From positions 1 to 42,859 of the forward strand of contig RCNN01000185.1 of the NCBI GenBank assembly GCA_003667245.1: 42,859 bases of DNA. The letters are read 5' to 3'. A program made the position numbers and the translations under genes. Below the pieces are notes generated by a model. That model was not told where the DNA came from. It was given only the letters and a program-made list of their open reading frames with translations, and did no database searches. Origin of the DNA: Heterostelium multicystogenum (Eukaryota > Evosea > Eumycetozoa > Acytosteliales > Acytosteliaceae). Position 1 is the first letter of the stretch; every line of letters starts with the position of its first letter. This document shows, one piece after another, positions 33,426-42,257 of this stretch.

Positions 33426-33700
33426 CTCTTATAATTAACAATATAAATAGAATAATAATGTGGTAATCAATTTATATGTAGATATATCTATATAATATAT
33501 TATATATCTGATTGTGATTAGAGTTGTTGGTGATGATCATTGTTTTTCTTTGATTTTTATGTTGTTCTAAAAACAGAACTTAAAAATTTGATTTTTGATT
33601 TGATTTTTTTTAAAAAAATTAACATTTAAATTTTTTTTACAAATCACCAATGCTTAACAGCCACTGGGTTTAAGAGAAACAAGAAGAAGAGAATGAAAGT
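33426..33700. other. AT-rich spacer upstream of K4
   Basis: It contains an AT-only palindromic stretch near 33485-33510 and T runs. It probably includes the K4 promoter. No gene is seen. Confidence 0.4.
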
Positions 33701-33704
33701 GATG

Positions 33705-34160
33705 ATGGAAGTTCATATATGCAATATAGAGATGACAGTTCGATCTTGAATTGAAAGTAGCTTATTATCTAAAGGTATCGCAGGGGAGAAATCATCAAAA
33801 GCTAAATACGTTTTTATTACATTCTTTGGAAGTCTATCAATTATCATCCAAAAGGATTTTGACCAATTCTGGTAGTGATTTGGAAGTCTATTCAAATCCT
33901 CCGTTACAAAAGTCCCATATCGACAATCTGGTAAAAACAGACTGATTTTCATTTTCAAGAGAGAATCTATCAACAACATTCTCAAGGGACAAGACGGATC
34001 TTTTGTCATTCTTTTGCGATGATCATTCATACCACCACCAGGTTTTAACATATCTATTATATAAACTTTATTATAGTACTGAGCCATGATCGAGGAAGGT
34101 GGCAAGAGAAGGAACACATTTTCGAGTTCAAATGGTTACAATTACAAAGAAAGCAAAGAA
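33705..34160 (-). repeat. dispersed repeat B, copy 1
   Basis: This is the most complete of three copies (others 37310-37760 and 38715-39050). The minus strand has a 134-codon open frame (33713-34117, starting MFLLLPPSSIMAQYYNKVYI). A competing frame reads LSLENVVDRFSLENENQSVF. Shared DNA words include CATTCTTTGG, TTATCATC..AAGGATTTTGACC, CAACAACATTCTCAAGGGA and TACTGAGCCATGAT. The original gene is not recognised. All copies sit between kelch-gene pieces. Confidence 0.5.
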
Positions 34161-34184
34161 TATAACAACCTATTAAACTAAATA

Positions 34185-34285
34185 TACACAATACACAATA
34201 AACATAATAATAAATCAAATAGATTCTAATAATTATGAATATTTATTGTTGATAAATGATTTGATGTCATTTTGATGTTAATCTA
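34185..34285. repeat. solo kelch-gene 3' flank, copy 1
   Basis: This is the conserved kelch 3' flank (AAATCAAATAGATTCTAATAATTATG..., TTTTGATGTTAATCTATA) in minus-gene orientation. The match stops within a few bases of where the kelch stop codon would be, and the sequence continues as ATTAAGGTTAAAAAGTCATA. The copy at 39095-39185 has the same breakpoint. Confidence 0.6.
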
Positions 34286-34525
34286 TAATTAAGGTTAAAA
34301 AGTCATACACAAGTAATGAAAGAATGGAATAGGCACACCAACCACCCACTTATTTCTAACAATCCTTAGATGCCTAGCCTATTGAGCAGAATGGAGAGGA
34401 AAGACAATCTCTCAGCAATGGGAATTGAAGTAAGACTCACTACAGCAACTAAACACATAAAAGTTGACAACCAACTGAGGCAAGACAAGCAACCTGGAGG
34501 TATGGCAGATTCCCAACAGTTTATC
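34286..34525 (+). repeat. dispersed repeat A, copy 1
   Basis: 34286-34440 matches 39186-39340 closely (AAAGTCATACACAAGTAATG, AATGAAAGAATGGAATA, ATCTCTCAGCAATGGGAAT). 34470-34525 matches 37965-38015 (AAGTTGACAACCAACTGAGG). Broken protein-like frames run through it. The family is not recognised. Confidence 0.5.
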
Positions 34526-34529
34526 GAAG

Positions 34530-34733
34530 CTTCACAATGGATACAATAGACTTGCCAGCTATGAGGAGAATCTGAAATTCATCAAATGGATTCATGAAAA
34601 CATAACGGAGGGATGTACAGTGAAGCTATATGACTATGATATCAAAAATGGTGATATCGATACGATAGAATGGCTGTTCTTCAAACAAACCGAATACAAA
34701 ATAGAGTCATTTAAAGTGATTGACTTGATGTAA
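34530..34733 (+). pseudogene. 3'-terminal ankyrin-gene fragment
   Basis: An open run of 67 codons starts LHNGYNRLASYEENLKFIKW and holds the family spacer HENITEGCT, then NGDIDTIEWLFFK and a TAA at 34731. It is the last ankyrin unit of the family without the rest of the gene or a start codon. A decayed copy lies at 38030-38150. Confidence 0.6.
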
Positions 34734-34992
34734 TAGTATATACTGTTCCTATATTATGACTATGAAGTTCTTCATCCACTGATTGTGTGTTAATAAAGAT
34801 GTCACCATGAGTTTAACCTGTATTTTGGGTTAAATCTATTTTAAATCCATTTTTAACAACACACAAAAAACAAAATCCCACCCCACACTTTTTTGCTTTG
34901 TATTGTTTTGTTTTTAATGTTTAATTTATTTACTCCTTGATTGATGAAATATGTCTAAATGTTAATGTTAGCATTATAATGAGATAGAATAC

Positions 34993-35038
<46 letters not shown>

Positions 35039-35059
35039 CAGATAATAGTATTCAGAATA
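34734..35059. promoter_or_regulatory. spacer and K5 upstream region
   Basis: AT-rich, with T runs (34885-34925) and the AAT microsatellite just before the K5 start. No gene is seen. Confidence 0.4.
34994..35038. repeat. (AAT)15 microsatellite
   Basis: Fifteen perfect AAT units lie 22 bases upstream of the K5 start codon. They are noncoding and probably length-variable between strains. Confidence 0.9.
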
Positions 35060-36808
35060 ATGCAAGAAAACTCAAACAATAAGCATATTTGTCAGGAACA
35101 TAATAAGACTTTTAGATATATTTGTTATCAATGTAATCGATTGATGTGCAGTTTATGTTTTTATGATCATTTCAAACGTCATACTGATCATTCAACACAG
35201 TGTGAACATATCAATCAGATAACACAATCTTTGAATATCAATACAATCTATAACATCGATAGTATCAATATCAATCATCAAGAGAATAACAACAACAACA
35301 ACAATAATAATAATAATAATAATGATAATGAAATTAATAATGATAGTTCATTTATCAAGAGAAGATTAGAGAGTATTTGGAAAACATTGAAAACATTATC
35401 ATCTGAATACATCAGTCTAACAGCAACAGAGAATGAAAATCAGAGATCAATTCAAACAGATCTATAAGTATATCATGGAACAAGAACATCTATTGACAAG
35501 AGATATCGCCAATGACAAACAATCAATCGATCAAATCATATCAAACAACATCGATCAACTCAAACAAATCGATAATATCGTGAATATCATAAATCCTAAT
35601 CAACATGAAACCAATGATAATCATGATGATGATATATCACCAACTGTAACTGATAGCACTTCACAATACATGACAACAACATTGATATCATCAATACAGT
35701 CTTCTTCATCTCTGTCATCATTCATCTTGAACAACAAACAAACAATATTCAATTCATCTATACAATCAACGATATGATATCAATCAACTGATCAATCAAT
35801 TCGACAATGATCATCAATCAATGATTCTATATCTATTGAATCAATACAATCAATCATTCAATGACAAATCAATCGATGATATCAAACAACATTCATATTC
35901 ATTGACAACCAAAGCATTCGATTCTGAATCAATAAAATCAATCATCAAACAATCAATACAATTATCAATCAAATCAGAGACAACTGAAGATGATCATTCA
36001 AACAAATCAACATATATCTTCACAACACACTTGAATAAAGGAGCAACACTCATCAATCTTTCAAACAACAATTCAATCGAACAATTACAATTAAATTATC
36101 AGTTCAAATGTACATTCCAATCAATGATCAGAGTTGATGAATATATCTATGTATTTGGTGGTTGGAGTAATCATAACAAATGGATTCGAATCTCAATCAA
36201 ATCTCAATCAATTGAACACATTGGTGTCATGGATGGAATTGATCCAGACAGTCACATATCAGTTTGTTATGATGGTCAAGATCATATCTATTTGCTTAAT
36301 GTTTGGCAAACACTTGAAATTGATCGATTCAACATCAAAAACAATGAGATTTGAAAGATATCATCAATTTCCACAACATTATAGTCGACAAGCATCTACA
36401 ATGATCTTGAATGGAATATTATATTCAGTGTCAGATAATAAGAATATTCTATTTTCATTTGACTTGACAAACAAAACCACTTCAGAACATCAATTGCATT
36501 GCATACCAGACTCAGCATGTCATGACAACAATGGTCATTTCTTCATTCATTCAATGGAAGATAAATGTTTCATCAAATACAATGTCTTGACCAAACAAAC
36601 AACCAAACTCAATCAGATACCTGCCAAAAATAGATTTGTATTTCCAATTTACCATTGTGTATCAGCAACAGAGAGTTATATTTATTCATTTGGTGGTCAA
36701 GAATATGGTAACTTCAAATATTCAATTGAGAATGATCAATCAGAACGAATCTATTTGGATGATCCATTTAACAGATATTATTGTGCATCAATTGTTTATT
36801 CAATATAG
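35060..36808 (+). CDS. K5: B-box/coiled-coil/kelch-like protein, frameshifted
   Basis: The start is the ATG at 35060 (MQENSNNKHICQEHNKTFRY). The B-box has C-x2-H, C-x2-C, C-x2-C and His ligands (CQEH, CYQC, CSLC, DHF, HTDH). An Asn tract and a coiled coil (RLESIWKTLKTLSSEYISL, then FKQIYKYIMEQEHLLTRDI) resemble K1. The conserved central segment and kelch blades (YIYVFGG, IYLLNV, LYSVS, FFIHS, YIYSFGG) end at TAG 36808. Frame breaks occur near 35445, 35757 and at an A5 run at 36337-36341, where other copies have A4; K7 has the same extra A. The IYLLNV blade lost the usual Asn-Gly. Expected length is about 580 residues. Confidence 0.68.
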
Positions 36809-36935
36809 ATTAACATTAAAATGACATCAAATCATTTATCAACAATAAATATTCATAATTATTTGGATCTGTTTGATTTATTATTTTTTTATTATTTATT
36901 GGGTATAGAATCAGTGATATGTGATATCGTAGAAT
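36809..36935 (+). repeat. kelch-gene 3' flank after K5
   Basis: Matches the flank of K2 and K3 (AACAATAAATATTCATAATT, TTGGATCTGTTTGATTTATT). Probably the 3' UTR. Confidence 0.55.
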
Positions 36936-37305
36936 TTCGGAACCAGGTTGTGGGACTATTGCAGCTACCAATGTACATTCCTTTGAATTCCAGCTCTGAA
37001 CAATGTTCTATCCTATTCTTGAGAAGACACTGCATTATCTCCAGGTGGGTATTCAATCCTACATTCAGAGTTGTATACTCCGAGCATCATTCAGTTTAAT
37101 TCTTTTTGTAACAGCAAAAACTTGACGATCTTAAGTACTCATTCACTGATACCAATTCCAATGATCTCGATGTGCAACCTTTCAGTTCTATACTCATGAA
37201 GACAAACAACAGTTTCGAAATGACCAAATCTAGTTGCCTCAATCATAGTATTATGGGTGTTTCAATTATTCTGGTGTAGACATTTCACTGTATCTAGCTC
37301 AACTC
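36936..37305 (-). pseudogene. ankyrin-gene fragment downstream of K5
   Basis: The minus strand reads NTMIEATRFGHFETVVCLHE followed by YRTE (37180-37265). Farther on it reads HLEIMQCLLKNRIEHCSELE (around 36990-37060). These are two ankyrin-family units separated by broken frames. It parallels 15740-16020 after K3 and 13418-13560. Not functional as it stands. Confidence 0.6.
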
Positions 37306-37309
37306 ATCA

Positions 37310-37760
37310 TTCTTTGGAAGTCGATCATTTATCATCGATTTTGACCAATTTCAGATCGTGGTTTGGAAAGTCTCTTCAGACCCTCCGTTTCCAACGTCAC
37401 TTTCACATATTGGAAAAAGGCCTGGTTTTCATTACCTCAAGAGAGGAAGTATCAACAACTTTCTCAAGTGACAAGATCCTGATTTTTTTGTCATTTCATC
37501 CTCAAGATAAATGCTAGCAAGTTTTTAACAAACCGATTATTTAAACTTAAGTGCATCTCATATATGATACTTATTATCTATTTTTAGGAAGTTTATTGTA
37601 ACAATTTTAAATAACTATAGTAATAAATATAAACATTATAATGTTTGACGTATTTAGAGGAGCTTCTAGGTATCGGTGGCTGATATCATTGTGAAAAGTT
37701 TGACCTAGGACATGTTCGTGGAAGGTGGTAAGAGAAGGATTACCTTTTGATTTCAAATGG
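37310..37760 (-). repeat. dispersed repeat B, copy 2
   Basis: It matches copy 1 at both ends: CATTCTTTGGAAGTC at the left, and GGAAGGTGGTAAGAGAAGGA with TTTCAAATGGTTA at the right. About 150 bases in the middle (37550-37680) are unlike the other copies. The minus strand retains LSLEKVVDTSSLE. No open gene remains. Confidence 0.45.
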
Positions 37761-37764
37761 TTAA

Positions 37765-38149
37765 AGAAATAAGAAACCACCAAAATATGTTGTTAACATG
37801 ATCAAAAGACTGTATATGTTGAAGGTCACTAACTGTGTTGAAGCCTAGATACATATCCTGCAAATGCTTAAAAAGGTTAACAACTATAAGATCAAAAGTG
37901 ATGCTGAGTTTAGCTGAATCAATGAGTCTATGCCTCTGATCCAGGTATTATAGCCAAATACACAAAAGTTGACAACCAACTGAGGCAAGATAAGTAACCT
38001 GGAGGTATAGCAGATTCCCAAGAGGTTACCTATGCTTCACAATGGATACAATGGACTTACAAGCTATGAGAAATCTGAAATTCATCAAATGACTTAATGA
38101 AAACAGAACGAATGGATGCACAGTGAAAGTATATGACTTTGAGATCAAG
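37765..38149 (+). repeat. decayed repeat mosaic with ankyrin remnant
   Basis: 37770-37930 matches 12905-13060. 37965-38015 matches 34470-34525. 38030-38149 matches the ankyrin fragment at 34530-34640 and reads NRTNGCTVKVYDFEIK at its end. So three pieces that lie apart elsewhere occur here in series. Confidence 0.5.
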
Positions 38150-38325
38150 AAATATATTTGCTATCAATGTAATCGATTAATTTGGATGTGCAGTTTATGT
38201 TTTTATGATCACTTCAAACGTCATACTGATCATTCAACACAGTGTGAACATATCAATGAGATAACACAATCTTTGAATAACAAAACAATCTATAACATCT
38301 ATAGTATCAATATCACTCTATTGAA
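38150..38325 (+). pseudogene. K6: B-box-only fragment of a K5-like gene
   Basis: Nearly identical to the K5 B-box (YICYQCNRL, MCSLCFYDHFKRHTDHSTQC, EHIN.ITQSLN), but starting inside the first zinc-binding half. It carries a six-base insertion (ATTTGG) between CNRL and MCSLC, and it diverges after about 38320. No coiled coil or kelch part follows. The frame is open with the ankyrin remnant upstream (38123-38377), so it makes a chimeric open frame, most likely by accident. Confidence 0.65.
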
Positions 38326-38714
38326 TCTGAAAATTAACATTTCCATGAAGTACCAACATTTGAAATCGATTATTTAAAGGACGTTAATTTTTATGATATG
38401 TACTTGTTGAGAAGGGAATATGGATAGACTAACACCATTATCTTTATTAGTATTTTGATCAAATCTCTAATTTGTACTACAAAGTACCACTACCACAATT
38501 AGGTGGCTTGGGATCGTTATTGTCTGGTTTGTCACCAATGATAAAATAGAAATCAAGAATGCATATCAAGGAATTTAGAGATTATCTGAGATTCACTTGT
38601 ATCGATCAATGAATTATCTCTGCTACGAAGATCCTGGTCTTCCTCAACCCTAACATCCTATGATAGAGTATACAGAAAGATGAGTAACCATCAAAACCAA
38701 ATACTTTTTTATAC
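38326..38714. other. spacer, no recognised content
   Basis: Moderately AT-rich with no open frame of note and no match that I see to other parts of the window. Confidence 0.4.
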
Positions 38715-39050
38715 ATTCTTTGGCAGTCGATCATTTATCATCTATAAGGATTTTGACCTATTCTGATCTTGATTTGGAAAATCTCTTCAGATTCTCTTAT
38801 ATAAACGTCACCTCTTTACACTCCAGAAAACTGAATGATTTTCATTTTCATCAAGAGAGAATCTATCAACAACATTCTCAAGGGATAAGACAGATCTTTT
38901 GTCATTATCCTGCGATGATTATTTATACCACCAGGTTTTAACTTAGCTATTATATAAACTATATTATAGTACTGAGCCATGATTGAGGAGGGTGGTAAGT
39001 GAAGGAACATCTTTTTTGATTTCAAAAGGTTAAAACTACAAAGAAAAAAA
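38715..39050 (-). repeat. dispersed repeat B, copy 3
   Basis: Close to copy 1 over its whole length (CATTCTTTGGCAGTCGATCA, CAACAACATTCTCAAGGGAT, TACTGAGCCATGATTGAGGA). The minus strand has a 69-codon frame at 38816-39025 starting MKSKKMFLHLPPSSIMAQYY. Confidence 0.5.
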
Positions 39051-39059
39051 AGATAATAA

Positions 39060-39185
39060 AAGAAGAATCTAATAACCTAATAAACTAAATATACAAAATA
39101 AATAATAAATATATCATATACATCTTAATAGTTATGAATATTTAGAGTTGATCAATGATTTGCTGTCATTTTGATGTTAATCTAT
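39060..39185. repeat. solo kelch-gene 3' flank, copy 2
   Basis: Same content and same right-hand breakpoint as 34185-34285: TTTTGATGTTAATCTATA then ATTAAGGTTAAAAAG. The neighbours on both sides (repeat B left, repeat A right) are also the same, so the whole block was duplicated. Confidence 0.6.
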
Positions 39186-39625
39186 AATTAAGGTTAAAAA
39201 GTCATACACAAGTAATGAAAGAATGGAATATGCACACCAACCACCCACCTAATTATAACAAACCTCATATGACTATCCTTTTGAGCAGAATGAAGAGGAA
39301 AAACAATCTCTCAGCAATGGGAATAGAAGTAAGACCTACTACAGCAAAAGACCGAACAGAAAAGAAGATAACCTACAATACCAATACTATCCACCAATAC
39401 TGGATTTGTGTTTGCAGTCTGTAAAATCTCTGAAGATACACCTCAACAGTACTCTTGAGAGAAGTTCCACTACCAGTACCTCTTGACGAAAGTTTTACCT
39501 ATACAGAGTCAAGCAACGTTTCTCTTTACTTGGGAGGCAACAGCTATAAAAGAACGATGTTAAACCAGGAAAAGCCGATCAGAATAAACAACTAATTGCA
39601 AAGGTAGCTCGTAAGATCAAGAAGT
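39186..39625 (+). repeat. dispersed repeat A, copy 2
   Basis: 39186-39340 matches 34286-34440. 39575-39625 matches 12800-12860. A 69-codon frame (39215-39424) lies inside but is not conserved as an open frame in the other copy. The family is not recognised. Confidence 0.45.
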
Positions 39626-39679
39626 ATTACATTAGTCACATACCGATTCATATGCTTTATTATGTATAGTACATTTCAT
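39626..39679 (-). pseudogene. K8: B-box N-terminal scrap of a K4-like gene
   Basis: The minus strand from the ATG at 39679 reads MKCTIHNKAYESVCD and then a stop where the second Cys pair begins. It matches the first codons of K4 and the flank upstream (TTCATCTCTTATAA). Only about 55 coding bases remain. It keeps the frame that K4 has lost through an extra A. Confidence 0.55.
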
Positions 39680-40330
39680 CTCTTATAACTAATAAAAATA
39701 TAATGAGGTATTCATTTGATCAAACCTCTCAATATTCTTGATAAGTGTTAAGAGATATGTATTATATATTTATCTTCATAATCGACCAGTTCTATGAAGA
39801 AAACTATTTTTCGTAATTTTCCAATGTTGTCCTCTGAATTATTTATACATCTACTCCACAAACACCTTCACAATTCAAATCTAAAATGAATCATTCAAGA
39901 AATATAACAACTACTCACTAATCATTGTTGTGTTATATTCAAGAATAGATGAAAATGCAGTAACTATAATATTTATAATAATTGACACTATATTAAGTAA
40001 TGTTCAATGACAATTTTTGGATAGTGTTTCTGATGAAATACCGAGAACAGTCTCAAAAGATGAATGCTTGGTAATGTATATTGTCAATTTATAAGTATTT
40101 TTATAAGAGATAATTATATAGATAGATACCATGAATCTGTAAAGAATTAAATATAAACATTTAATGTATGATACTATTTCTATTTAGGTAGATCTGAACT
40201 TCAAGAAAGGTTCTTCAAATTATAGATGTTTGTGATCAATGAGGAAAGTTGGACCCAGGACATGTTGGTTGAAGATGGTTAATGATGAAACTCATTTTTG
40301 ATTTATATAAAGTTACATTATAACCTAATA
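39680..40330. other. spacer with weak repeat B end
   Basis: AT-rich. 40245-40320 weakly matches the right end of repeat B copy 2 (GACCCAGGACATGTT against GACCTAGGACATGTT). No gene is seen. Confidence 0.4.
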
Positions 40331-40427
40331 AACTAAATATACACAATAAATAATAAACAAAATAATAAATCAAATAGATCCAAATAATTATGAATATTTA
40401 TTGTCGATACAGATTTTGATGTTAAAT

Positions 40428-42149
40428 CTATATTGAATAAACAATTGATGCACACCAATATCTTCTAAATTGATCATCCAAATAGAATGGTTCTGATTGA
40501 TCATTCTCAATTGAATATTTGAAGTTACCATAATCTTGACCACCAAATGAATAAATATAACTCTCTGTTGCTGATACACAATGGTAAATTGTAAATACAA
40601 ATCCATCTTTGGCAGGTATCTGATTGAGTTTGGTTGTTTGTTTGGTCAAGACATTGTATTTGATGAAACATTCATCTTCACTTGAATGAATGAAGAAATG
40701 ACCATTGTTGTCATGACATGCTGAGTATGGTCTGCAATGCAATTGATGTTCTGAAATGGTTTTGTTTGTCAAGTCAAATGAAAATAGAATATAATTATGA
40801 CGTGACAAAGAATATAATATTCCATTCAAGATCATTGTTGATATTTGTAGTTCATAATGTTGTGGTAATTGATGATATCTTTCAAATGTCATTGTTTTTG
40901 ATGTTGAATCGATCAATTCGATTTGTTTTCCAACCATTAACCAAATAGATATGATCTTGACCATCATAACAAACTGATATGTAAAAGTCAGGATCAATTC
41001 CTACCATGTCACCAATGTGTTCAATTGATTGAGACTTGATTGAGTATCGAATCCATTTGTTTCGATTATCATAACCACCAAATAGATAGATATATTCATC
41101 AACTCTGATAATTGATGGGAATGTACCCAAGAAATCATAATCTAATTGTAATTGTTCGATTGAATTGTTGTTTGAAACATTGATGAGTGTTGCTCCTTTA
41201 TTCAAGTGTGTTGTGAAGATATATGTTGATTTGTTTGAATGATGATCTTCATTGTTTGTTGTCTCTGATTTGATTGATAATTGTATTGATTGTTTGATGA
41301 TTGATTGTATTGATTCAGAATCGAATGCTTTGGTTGTCAATGAATATGAATGTTGTTTGATATCATCGATTGTTTTGTCATTGAATGATTGATTGTATTG
41401 ATTCAATAGATATAGAATCATTGATTGATGATCATTGTCGAATTGTTTGATCAGTTGTTTGATATCATATCGTTGATTGTATCGATCATTGAATATTGTT
41501 TGTTTGTTGTTCAAGATGAATGATGACAATGATGAACATGATTCTATTGATGATATCAATGTTGTTGTCATGTATTGTGAAGTTGTATCATTGTTTGTTG
41601 TGTTTGCCATCTTGATTATCATCTGTTGTATTATCATTATTATTATCATTGTTGTTGTTATTCAAATGATTATTGATATTGATGATACTGATGAGATGTT
41701 TCAATTGATTGATGTTGTTCTCGATTCGATCAGTCAATGATTGTTTGTTCTCTTTCATTGTATTCTTTAATCTTTGTTCTTCAATGATGAGATATTGATG
41801 ATATTGTTCAAAGTGTTGTGATATCTCATTCTCTGTTGTTGCGATTGATTGTATCTCTGATACTGATGACTTTAATGAACTCCACAATGATGTCAGTGTT
41901 TGTTTGATTTTTGATGATCTCGAATCATGATTTTGCTTTATCTTTGTTGTTGTCGTTTGTTGATTGTTGATCGAAGATATTGCTGTCACTTAAATACTCG
42001 ATAACATCTTTGATATGATCACAGTAATTTATATGATCATTATGAATTTTATAATGCATGATACTACATCTAGAACACATCAATAGATTGCATTTATGAC
42101 AAATAAACTTCAATGATTTATTATGCTGTTGGCATTGTAGAGTGCTCAT
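40428..42149 (-). CDS. K7: B-box/coiled-coil/kelch-like protein, frameshifted
   Basis: The start is the ATG at 42149 (MSTLQCQQHNKSLKF), giving a complete B-box: C-x2-H, C-x2-C, C-x2-C, then His ligands in HYKIHNDH. The coiled coil (SLWSSLKSSVSEIQSI to NQLKHLISI), the central segment and the kelch blades (YIYLFGG, IYLVNG, LYSLS, FFIHS, YIYSFGG) follow, to TAG at 40428. Frame changes lie near 41960, 41605 and at a T5 run (A5 on the coding strand) at 40895-40899. It is closest to K3 at the B-box and to K4 in the kelch part. Expected length is about 570 residues. The flank after the stop is the shared 3' flank. Confidence 0.72.
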
Positions 42150-42257
42150 TCTATGTGGACTTTTCTTTGTAGATTGTATTGATAATCATTCAGATATGCA
42201 TGTAAATGGGCTCAAAATGAATCAGATGAAAGATCAAAACTCGGAATTTTTTTACAC

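Noticed and set aside
7493..42149. Reading the repeated kelch genes as a CRISPR-like or transposon array
   Set aside because: The units are whole protein-coding genes with B-box and kelch domains, in both orientations, without terminal repeats, target duplications or transposase.
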